Assembly: GCA_029821635.1 (NCBI GenBank)
Contig: JALGSW010000032.1
Coordinates: forward strand, 1 to 32,350
Direction: 5' to 3'
DNA from: Candidatus Zipacnadia bacterium
Lineage (GTDB): Bacteria > Armatimonadota > Zipacnadia > Zipacnadales > UBA5352
DNA: 32,350 bases
In this document: positions 15,309-21,727 of the stretch, piece after piece
How positions within the stretch are numbered: the stretch's first letter is position 1
How the letters are laid out: the number at the start of each line of letters is the position of its first letter
Position numbers and translations under genes: made by a program
The notes under the pieces: generated by a model
Database searches by the model: none
What the model saw: only the letters and a program-made list of their open reading frames with translations
What the model was told of the DNA's origin: nothing

Positions 15309-15475
15309 GCCGAGGTGCTGTCGTGTCGTATGGAGCGGCGGCGCTTCAGCGGCGCCGAGGTGCTGTCGTCGTATGGAGCGGCGGCGCTTCAGCGGCGCCG
15401 AGCTGTTGGAGTTGGGGACCGGACCCGGAGCGGCTGAAGCCCCTCCGCTCCAAACGGCTCGGCGCCGCAGAGAGA
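15309..15475. repeat. Cluster of GC-rich direct and inverted repeats
   Basis: Two near-identical units, starting near 15309 and 15353, contain GCCGAGGTGCTGTCGT and then GGAGCGGCGGCGCTTCAGCG (15332-15351 and 15375-15394). A third, diverged copy in inverted orientation occupies 15427-15475, with GGCTGAAGCCCCTCCGCTCC followed by CTCGGCGCC. The region lies in the 294-bp spacer between the divergent dehydrogenase (15214) and amidase (15509) genes. No convincing AT-rich promoter is visible, although both genes must start here. The element family looks like an interspersed genomic repeat. Confidence 0.7.
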
Positions 15476-15508
15476 GGACACCGCGCCTCATCCGGCGAAG
15501 CGCTCGTC

Positions 15509-16138
15509 ATGGCCGCACGACCGCTGTTCGGACACAACTCCCGGTGGCACGCCGGGCGCGCCGCCATCGTCCTGCTCGTGCTCGCGGTCGCAATCGTGAC
15601 CGTGGGCGGGCTGACGATGCGTCTCGGCCCGCGATGGCCGCGACGGCTGTTCTTCCGCGGCCCCGCCGGGATCGTCATCCATCACACCGCCACCGGCGGC
15701 GTCGTGGACGGGCACACCGTCGACGCCGAGCGCATCGGCCTGTGGCACGAGCAGCGCGGCTTCTCCGCCGAATACCGTGAGCACGAGTACACGATCGGCT
15801 ACCACTACGTCATCCTGCCGGACGGGGCCGTGCAGGAGGGTCGGCCGGAGTGGATGATGGGCGCGCATACGTACGGCTACAACGACTACTTCGGGGTCTG
15901 CCTCGTGGGGAACTTCGACAGCGGCGCGAATCCCGGCGGCGGCCAGCAGCCCGCCCGCCCGACGAAGCAGCAGATGGCGGCGCTGGAAAGCCTGCTGCGC
16001 GACCTGATGCGCAAGTATCGCCTGCGGCCCGAGGACGTCCACGGGCATAGTGAGCTGGGCGCAACGGCCTGCCCCGGCGACCGCTTCCCGATCGAGGGGC
16101 TGCGGGAGCAACTGCAGGAGCCCGAAGGAAGTTCCTGA
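15509..16138 (+). CDS. Membrane-anchored N-acetylmuramoyl-L-alanine amidase (PGRP/Amidase_2)
   Basis: A 209-aa protein that probably cleaves the amide bond between N-acetylmuramic acid and the stem peptide. A basic N-terminus and one hydrophobic segment (about 18-38) form a membrane anchor or uncleaved signal, placing the enzyme outside the cytoplasmic membrane. The amidase domain starts at IVIHHTAT. Zinc ligands are His58, His180 and Cys188 (HGHSELGATACPGD), with His-Cys spacing of 8 as in T7 lysozyme. Tyr98 in GYHYVI corresponds to the catalytic tyrosine. The ATG at 15509 is chosen because the family domain begins soon after the anchor; no strong ribosome-binding site is visible. The open frame extends far upstream, but that part is the shadow of the minus-strand dehydrogenase. 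Confidence 0.88.
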   Translation: MAARPLFGHNSRWHAGRAAIVLLVLAVAIVTVGGLTMRLGPRWPRRLFFRGPAGIVIHHTATGGVVDGHTVDAERIGLWHEQRGFSAEYREHEYTIGYHYVILPDGAVQEGRPEWMMGAHTYGYNDYFGVCLVGNFDSGANPGGGQQPARPTKQQMAALESLLRDLMRKYRLRPEDVHGHSELGATACPGDRFPIEGLREQLQEPEGSS

Positions 16139-16286
16139 GAACGGAGGAGGTCACAGTTGGCGTGGCAACGAATAGACCCTCCGGACTGCCTGTGGAGTGC
16201 TTGGGCCCGGTCCGCGGGGCCGCTCTTATCATGACTACAGCAATCTCGACCGATTGCCGCGAGACGTGGTACGCAGGAGGATGCTG

Positions 16287-16607
16287 ATGGACCAACAGGT
16301 GAGCCCGGCGGTCGTAGTAATCGTGCTGATCTTGATTGTGGCGATCCTCGTCGGCCTCTACTTCTTGGTCGTCGAGCGGAAGGAGCCGGCTGGCGAAGAC
16401 GGCGACGTCCCGTTGGATCCCGGTTCGCTGGAGGAGCCGACGGACGCTGGCGCGGAACCCGCGTCCGCGGATGAGGACCAGGGAGAAACCGGGGCCGACG
16501 CCGCTGCCGACCAGGCGGGCGATGATCAGGGCGAGGGCGGGACCGAGACGGATAGCGGCACGCAGACCGATGCTGAGAGCGACGCGGGGGACGGCGCGAG
16601 TCAGTAG
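16287..16607 (+). CDS. Small single-span membrane protein with acidic tail
   Basis: A 106-aa protein I do not recognise. After MDQQVSP comes a very hydrophobic segment of about 22 residues (8-29, VVVIVLILIVAILVGLYFLV), then a short basic patch VERKEP and about 70 residues dominated by Asp, Glu, Gly, Ala, Thr and Gln, likely disordered. With few positive charges before the helix and RK after it, the tail is probably cytoplasmic. CAGGAGG at 16274-16280 is 6 nt from the ATG at 16287; the ATG at 16281 would touch it. The gene stands alone, 148 nt after the amidase. The intervening sequence includes a GC-rich inverted repeat (GGCCCGG, CGGGGCC) and no other gene. Confidence 0.65.
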   Translation: MDQQVSPAVVVIVLILIVAILVGLYFLVVERKEPAGEDGDVPLDPGSLEEPTDAGAEPASADEDQGETGADAAADQAGDDQGEGGTETDSGTQTDAESDAGDGASQ

Positions 16608-16665
16608 CCGTGCCATCCGCTCACGATGGGTGCACCGCAGGCGCTGGTAGCGGCCACCTCGGCGC

Positions 16666-18669
16666 ATGGCGCCCGCGGCTTTGCACCGGGAGAAGGCTCC
16701 ACTGACGGTGCATCTCCCCACCCAGAAGCAGCATGACGGCGTAGACGCGCAGGCAGGCGGCCCTCCGCGCGCAGTTACGTGGAGGGCTGTGCTGTTGGGC
16801 CTGCTCGTTCTCGTCCCCAACGTCATCTTCATCCTGCTGGGGTACATCCGCGGACAAAGCCGCCCCACCACCGTCTCGCTGATCTTCACCGCGGTCGTCA
16901 CGCTGCTGCTGATCGTCGCGCTCAACCGGCTCGTGCGGCGGATCAGGCCCTCGTGGGCGCTGGACCGCGGCGAGCTGGTGACGATCTACGTGATGCTCAG
17001 CGTCGGATCGGCGCTGGTGGGCCTCGACCAGCTCCAGACGATGCTCCCCGTGGTCGCCTACCCGCACTGGTACGCGACCCCCGAGAACAACTGGGACATG
17101 CTGTTCCTGCAGGACATGCCCGGCTGGTTGACGGTCAGCAGCCCTGACGCGCTGTGGGCCTACTACGATTCGAGCGGCTCGCTGCTGATGACCCCCTACT
17201 GGCGGCCGTGGGTGCGCCCCGCGCTGCTGTGGTCTCTCTTCTCGCTGATCCTGTTCTTCGTCATGCTCTGCCTCAACACGTTCCTGCGTCGTAACTGGGT
17301 CGAGGAGGCGAAGCTGAGCTTCCCGATCGTGCAGCTTCCGCTGGAGATGACGCGCACGCGCACCTCCGGGAAGCGCTCGATCTTCAGCGACCGCCTGTTG
17401 TGGATCGGCTTCGCGGTCGCATTCATCCTCGACGGCTTCAACGGCTTCCACGAGCTCTACCCGCAGATCCCCGCGCTCACCGGCGCGCGCGGCGCCAGCA
17501 CCGACCTGGGGCGCATGGTCCAGTCGCGGCCGTGGAACGCGATCGGATGGACGCCGCTGAATGTCTACCCGTTCGTGGTCGGGATCACGTTCTTCACGCC
17601 CGTGGACCTCTCGTTCTCGATGTGGTTCTTCTACGTGATGTGGAAGGCGCTCAAGATTTTCTCGTCCGCGGTCGGCTGGGGCGACCTGCCCAACGCGCCG
17701 TGGATCAAGGAGCAGTCTTTCGGCGCGTACATGGCGGTGGCGGGCTTCTCACTGTGGGCGTCGCGCAGGCACATCCGCCAGGCCGTGACGAGCGTGCTGG
17801 GGGAGCGTGAGGTGGACGACTCCGGCGAGCCGATGCCCTACCCGTGGGCGATGATCGGCGCGGTGGGGGGGATCGTCACCCTCGTGATCTTCTGCCAGCA
17901 GGCGAAGATGGCGCTCGCGCCCGCACTGGCCTTCATCGTGTTCTACCTGCTGATCTCGATCGCGATCGCGCGCATCCGAGCCGAGCTGGGCTCGCCGGTC
18001 CACGATCTGCACTTCATCGGTCCACAGGTGATGATGACCGAGGGCCTCGGCGCGGGCGCGTTCCGCAAGAACGACCTGATCGGCTTCGCCTTCCTGCACT
18101 CGATCACGCGCGCGCATCGCAGCCACCCGATGCCGCATCAGATCGAGGGCATGAAGCTCGCGAATGAGACGAACCTGTCGCAGCGAGGCCTCGCCGGGGC
18201 GATGATGCTCGCGGCGGCGGTCGCGCTCGTGCTGGGCTGGGGCGTACTGCTTGAGGCATTCTTCCGCAACGGTGGCGGGAACTGGTCGTCGAAGGGCCGC
18301 GAGGCCTTCTCGCTGCTCGAACGCTGGCTCATCAGCCCCGGGAAGCCGGACTGGTTCGTGCTGGGCGGGATGGTCTGGGGCCTCGGGATGACGCTCCTGC
18401 TGGTCTGGATGCGCACACGCTACGTCTGGTGGAGCCTCCACCCGGCGGGCTACGCGGTCTCGGGAAGCTGGTCGATGGCGCTCTTCGCACCGTCGATCCT
18501 CGTGAGCTGGCTGGCGAAGGTCGTGATCCTGCGCTACGGAGGCATGAGCGCCTTCGCGCCGGCGTCCACGTTCTTCCTCGGCTTGATCCTGGGCGAGTTC
18601 ACCGCAGGCGCGGGGTGGGGGCTGTGGGGGATTCTCGCGAACAGGCGGATGTACAACTTCCTGCCCTAA
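16666..18669 (+). CDS. Large polytopic membrane protein (DUF6785-like)
   Basis: A 667-aa integral membrane protein with about 13 predicted spans, starting at LLGLLVLVPNVIFILLGYI and including GELVTIYVMLSVGSALVGL, LFSLILFFVMLCLNTFL, LAFIVFYLLISIAIARI and FFLGLILGEFTAGAGWGLWG. Between spans are conserved-looking Trp- and Pro-rich loops, for example NNWDMLFLQDMPGWL and FIGPQVMMTEGLGAG. I associate this architecture with the uncharacterised DUF6784/DUF6785 proteins common in Armatimonadota and Planctomycetota, which show some likeness to oligopeptide transporters; this is recollection and should be searched. The start is uncertain: the ATG at 16666 lacks a good ribosome-binding site, and a GTG at 16708 is possible. 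A hairpin repeat begins 5 nt after the stop. Confidence 0.75.
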   Translation: MAPAALHREKAPLTVHLPTQKQHDGVDAQAGGPPRAVTWRAVLLGLLVLVPNVIFILLGYIRGQSRPTTVSLIFTAVVTLLLIVALNRLVRRIRPSWALDRGELVTIYVMLSVGSALVGLDQLQTMLPVVAYPHWYATPENNWDMLFLQDMPGWLTVSSPDALWAYYDSSGSLLMTPYWRPWVRPALLWSLFSLILFFVMLCLNTFLRRNWVEEAKLSFPIVQLPLEMTRTRTSGKRSIFSDRLLWIGFAVAFILDGFNGFHELYPQIPALTGARGASTDLGRMVQSRPWNAIGWTPLNVYPFVVGITFFTPVDLSFSMWFFYVMWKALKIFSSAVGWGDLPNAPWIKEQSFGAYMAVAGFSLWASRRHIRQAVTSVLGEREVDDSGEPMPYPWAMIGAVGGIVTLVIFCQQAKMALAPALAFIVFYLLISIAIARIRAELGSPVHDLHFIGPQVMMTEGLGAGAFRKNDLIGFAFLHSITRAHRSHPMPHQIEGMKLANETNLSQRGLAGAMMLAAAVALVLGWGVLLEAFFRNGGGNWSSKGREAFSLLERWLISPGKPDWFVLGGMVWGLGMTLLLVWMRTRYVWWSLHPAGYAVSGSWSMALFAPSILVSWLAKVVILRYGGMSAFAPASTFFLGLILGEFTAGAGWGLWGILANRRMYNFLP

Positions 18670-18674
18670 CGGCG

Positions 18675-18745
18675 CCTCACCCCCCGACCCCCTCTCCCTG
18701 GCGAGGCAAACGGCGCCTCGCAAGCGGGAGAGGGGGGGAACGACG
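18675..18745 (+). repeat. Hairpin repeat, copy 4 (3' end of the DUF6785-like gene)
   Basis: The outer arms CCCCCTCTCCC (18688-18698) and GGGAGAGGGGG (18726 on) pair. The TG/AAGC interior loop is conserved. The inner stem GCGAGGC (18701-18707) pairs with GCCTCGC (18715-18721), another sequence that differs from the other copies yet stays complementary. The element begins 5 nt after the stop codon and ends in GAACGACG. Confidence 0.85.
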
Positions 18746-18825
18746 ATGGCCCCATGCAGGTCTCTCCATCTCTTCCGGCGAAGACACGCGCGGAACTGCC
18801 CACGCCGTTCGCCGTTTGCCCTTCG

Positions 18826-18856
18826 CTGGCAACTGGCAACTGGAAGCTGGCAACTG
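18826..18856. repeat. Heptanucleotide tandem repeat
   Basis: Four consecutive 7-bp units run CTGGCAA, CTGGCAA, CTGGAAG, CTGGCAA, followed by CTG. They end about 10 nt before the ribosome-binding site (ACGGAGG, 18864-18870) of the dehydrogenase at 18877, so the array lies in its 5' leader. Copy-number change could alter spacing upstream of the gene. Confidence 0.7.
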
Positions 18857-18876
18857 CCTTTCTACGGAGGTCCGAC

Positions 18877-19896
18877 ATGAGCCAGGCGAAGATCGTCATT
18901 ACCGACTACATCGAAGACAACCTCGACTGGGAAGTCGAGGAGATGGCCAAGCGTGACATCGACTTCTCGCACCACCAGCTCAAGCTCGCGCCGCAGGACG
19001 AGCTTGTGGTCGCGATCCGCGACTGCGACGTCGTCATCGTCAACATGGCGCCGATGCCCGAAGAGGTCATCGCGCAGCTCGACAAGTGCAGGCTGATCGT
19101 ACGCCACGGGATCGGCTACGACAACGTGGATGCCGAGGCCTGCACCAAGTACGGCATCCGCCTCGCGAATATCCCCGACTACTGCGCCCAGGAGGTTGCC
19201 GAGCAGGCGGTGGCCCTGCTGCTCTCCTGCGCGCGGCGCCTCTTCACCAGCCGCGCGATCCTCGAGGAGTCCTCGGCCACCGGCATCTGGGACTTCTCGA
19301 CTCTGGGCGACATCCACCGCATGAGCGACCAGACGCTCGGCATCGTCGGAGCGGGCCGCATCGGCTCCCGCGTCTACCGCATGACCGAGAACATCTTCGG
19401 CCGCCGGATTGTCTGCGACCCCTACATGGGCGACCGGCGCCTCGCCGCGATGGGCCTCGAAGCCCAGTTCTCGCTCGAAGACGTGCTGAGCGAGGCCGAC
19501 TACATCACGATCCACGCGCCGCTCAACGAGGAGACGCGCTACTTGATCGACGAGCCGCAGTTCAAGATGATGAAGGAGAGCGCGTTCCTCGTCAACACCG
19601 CGCGCGGGGCGATCGTGAACACCGAGGCGCTGACGAAGGCGCTCCGGGAGGGCTGGATCGCCGGCGCGGGGATCGACGTCTACGAGACCGAGCCGCCGCC
19701 CGCGGACATGGAGCTGTTCAGCCTGCCCACCGCGACGCTCTCGGCGCACCTCGGGTGGTGTTCGGTGGAGGCGGGCTGGGACATCCGCCACAAGATCATC
19801 GGCGACGTGGATCTCTACCTCGACGGCCAGCCGCCGCGCTTCACCGTCAACACCGAGGTCGAAGAGGCCCTCAGCGGCGCATACCGCGAGGTCTGA
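18877..19896 (+). CDS. CtBP-like D-2-hydroxyacid dehydrogenase
   Basis: A 339-aa NAD-dependent dehydrogenase of the 2-hydroxyacid family, closest in appearance to the C-terminal-binding-protein (CtBP) branch, which in bacteria includes D-3-phosphoglycerate dehydrogenase-like enzymes. The Rossmann motif is GIVGAGRIGSRVYRM with the acidic DPY at the end of the second strand. The catalytic Arg lies in NTARGAIVN, the Glu in YETEPP and the His in SAHLGW. The segment IPDYCAQEVAEQAVALLL is typical of the CtBP branch. No ACT or ASB regulatory domain follows, so it is unlikely to be a feedback-regulated SerA. The ATG at 18877 has ACGGAGG 6 nt upstream; an in-frame ATG at 18754 falls in repeat sequence and is not used. 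Confidence 0.9.
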   Translation: MSQAKIVITDYIEDNLDWEVEEMAKRDIDFSHHQLKLAPQDELVVAIRDCDVVIVNMAPMPEEVIAQLDKCRLIVRHGIGYDNVDAEACTKYGIRLANIPDYCAQEVAEQAVALLLSCARRLFTSRAILEESSATGIWDFSTLGDIHRMSDQTLGIVGAGRIGSRVYRMTENIFGRRIVCDPYMGDRRLAAMGLEAQFSLEDVLSEADYITIHAPLNEETRYLIDEPQFKMMKESAFLVNTARGAIVNTEALTKALREGWIAGAGIDVYETEPPPADMELFSLPTATLSAHLGWCSVEAGWDIRHKIIGDVDLYLDGQPPRFTVNTEVEEALSGAYREV

Positions 19897-19909
19897 GCCG
19901 CCAATTGTG

Positions 19910-20021
19910 GTGCGGGCGCCCTCGCCCGCACGCTGTCGCCGTTGCCTTGCCGTTTGCAGGACAGGCTTGCCAGCCCGTCGCCGTGTCGTCAGCCGTTTGT
20001 AGGACGGGCTTCCAGCCCGTC
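19910..20021. repeat. Three short hairpin repeats between dehydrogenase and aminotransferase genes
   Basis: The 154-bp spacer holds a perfect stem GTGCGGGCG with CGCCCGCAC (19910-19931), then two related units. The unit at 20003-20021 is a perfect GACGGGCT/AGCCCGTC hairpin with a 3-nt loop, and the unit near 19958-19980 is an imperfect copy (AGGACAGGCTTGCCAGCCCGTC). Both related units follow a CCGTTTG(C/T)AGGAC lead. They resemble small interspersed palindromic repeats. I see no promoter box in this spacer. Confidence 0.75.
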
Positions 20022-20050
20022 GCCGTTGCCTTTCGAAGGAGCCAAGCACA

Positions 20051-21355
20051 ATGCCCAAGTACACCCTTCCCGGCCCGAAGTCGGCCGAGTACATGAAGAT
20101 GTCGGACCAGTATGAGGGCGGCGCCACGAGCCGCCAGCAGCCATTCGTGTGGGATCACGCCGAGGGCGTGCGCATCTGGGACGTCGACGGCAACGAGTTC
20201 ATCGACTGGACCTCCGGGGTGCTCGTGACCAACGTCGGCCACTGCCACCCCCACCACGTCGAGGCGATCCGGAAGCAGGTCGGGCGGCTGATGAACCCGT
20301 ACGACTTCCCCACGCCCGAGCGTGTCACGCTCGCCAAGCGCATGGTGGCGGTCACGCCGCCGAACCTCGACTCGTGCTTCATGGTCACCACCGGCTCGGA
20401 GGCCACCGAGGCTGCGATGCGCATGTCCAAGCGCTTCACCGGCAAGCACGAGATCATCTCGTTCTACGGCGGCTTCCACGGCCGCACCGGCATGGCGATG
20501 GCCGCCGCGGGCAAGCAGGGCACGAAGTACCGCTACGGGCCGGTGCTGACCGGGCACATCCAATCGCCCTACCCCTACTGCTACCGCTGCCCGTTCGATC
20601 TCGAGTGCGAAACCTGCGACTTCAAGTGCCTGTCGTTCCTCGACCTCGTGGTGAAGACGCAGAGCACGGGGAACGTCGGCGGCGTCATCTGCGAGCCCTA
20701 CCAGGGCGGCGCGGGCTTCATCTTCCCGCCCGAGGGCTGGCTGACCGCGCTGCAGGCGTGGTGCGTCGAGCATGACGCGCTCTTCATCCTCGATGAGGTG
20801 CAGTCGAGCTTCGGCCGCACCGGCAATATGTTCGCCGCCGAGCATGAGGACCTGCGCCCGAACTTCCTGCCGATCGGCAAGGGCATCGGCTCGGGCATCC
20901 CGACCTCGTGCCTCATGGTCGAGAAGCGCATCATGGAGACCTTCGAGCCGGGCGAGGCGTCCTCGACCACCGGCGGCAACCCGGTCTCGTGCGCGGCCGC
21001 CCACGCGGTGCTCGACATCATGGAGAGCGACAAGCTCGTCGAGAACTCCGAGAAGATGGGCGCATACATGAAGGGCCGCCTGCAGGAGCTGCAGGAGAAG
21101 TCGCCGTATCTCGGCGATGTGCGCGGCATGGGGCTCGTGATGGGCATGGAGTTCGTGAGTGACAAGCAGACGAAGGAGCCCGCTCCCGAGATCATGTGGC
21201 AGGTCATCGACGCCTGCGCGACCGAGGGCCTGTGCTGTGGCGCGGTCGGCTTCCATGGCAACGTGATCCGCGTGGCCCCGCCGCTGGTCATCAGCCAGGC
21301 GGACGCCGAGGAGTCGTGCGACATCATGGAGCGCGTGGTGCTCGGACTGGACTGA
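20051..21355 (+). CDS. Class III aminotransferase (GABA/omega-amino-acid type)
   Basis: A 434-aa PLP-dependent omega-aminotransferase. Family landmarks are FIDWTSGVLVTNVGHCHP, the PLP-phosphate motif TGSEATEAAMR, the YGGFHGRT loop, ILDEVQSSFGRTG with the cofactor-binding Asp, and the Schiff-base lysine (about Lys277) in PIGKGIGSGIP, then TTGGNPVSCAA. A cysteine-rich stretch, YPYCYRCPFDLECETC, is reminiscent of the CxxC pair that binds a [2Fe-2S] cluster in GABA aminotransferases; whether a cluster forms here is unknown. Length is normal. The ATG at 20051 follows AAGGA. Placed after a 2-hydroxyacid dehydrogenase, it could work in amino-acid or 2-oxo-acid metabolism, but the substrate is not evident. 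Confidence 0.92.
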   Translation: MPKYTLPGPKSAEYMKMSDQYEGGATSRQQPFVWDHAEGVRIWDVDGNEFIDWTSGVLVTNVGHCHPHHVEAIRKQVGRLMNPYDFPTPERVTLAKRMVAVTPPNLDSCFMVTTGSEATEAAMRMSKRFTGKHEIISFYGGFHGRTGMAMAAAGKQGTKYRYGPVLTGHIQSPYPYCYRCPFDLECETCDFKCLSFLDLVVKTQSTGNVGGVICEPYQGGAGFIFPPEGWLTALQAWCVEHDALFILDEVQSSFGRTGNMFAAEHEDLRPNFLPIGKGIGSGIPTSCLMVEKRIMETFEPGEASSTTGGNPVSCAAAHAVLDIMESDKLVENSEKMGAYMKGRLQELQEKSPYLGDVRGMGLVMGMEFVSDKQTKEPAPEIMWQVIDACATEGLCCGAVGFHGNVIRVAPPLVISQADAEESCDIMERVVLGLD

Positions 21356-21397
21356 CGGCGGGCATCGGGAACCGGTAGTCGGCACTTGGGGGCTGAG

Positions 21398-21682
21398 ATG
21401 GAACCGCAGCACATCATCGCCTTGGTCGTGTACGTGGCGATCGCGATCTACCTGATCGTTGAGGCGGAGACGGTCGGGCAGGCGACGGGCTACGTCCGCG
21501 GTGGCTACGTGGACAAGCCCACACCCGGATGCATGATCCGCTTCTTCGGCTGCGCGATGCTCGCCGTCGGGCCCGGGGCGCTATTCGCGTTTGCGGTGGG
21601 CGCGTGGTGGGCGGGAGTTCTCGTCGGCCTCGCGGCCGCGGTTGGCCTATACGTGCTCGCAAACCGCGTCCTGCCGATCTAG
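21398..21682 (+). CDS. Small membrane protein, unknown function
   Basis: A 94-aa protein with about three membrane segments: roughly 5-24 (IIALVVYVAIAIYLIVEA), 50-70 (FFGCAMLAVGPGALFAFAVG) and 72-90 (WAGVLVGLAAAVGLYVLA). A polar loop with GYVRGGYVDKPTPGC joins the first two. I do not recognise a family. The ATG at 21398 is preferred to the TTG at 21386 because GGGGG lies about 5 nt upstream. It is 42 nt after the aminotransferase stop and 45 nt before the ABC exporter, so it may be cotranscribed with either. Confidence 0.65.
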   Translation: MEPQHIIALVVYVAIAIYLIVEAETVGQATGYVRGGYVDKPTPGCMIRFFGCAMLAVGPGALFAFAVGAWWAGVLVGLAAAVGLYVLANRVLPI

Positions 21683-21727
21683 AGCCGGTCGCGCGACCGC
21701 CGCGCTCCCCGGGGGGAGTGACTGAAT

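Noticed and set aside
14324..15508. Upstream extension of the amidase frame by almost 400 codons
   Set aside because: This part is antisense to the zinc dehydrogenase, with low-complexity Arg/Ala-rich sequence. The amidase has a natural start with a membrane anchor at 15509.
16200..16240. TTGGGC and TATCAT as a promoter for the small membrane protein
   Set aside because: The spacing is about 20 nt and the -35 is poor; not strong enough to list.
15309..20021. CRISPR array from the repeated units at 15309-15475 or 19910-20021
   Set aside because: Repeats are only two or three, with unequal spacing and no uniform spacers, and no cas gene is present.
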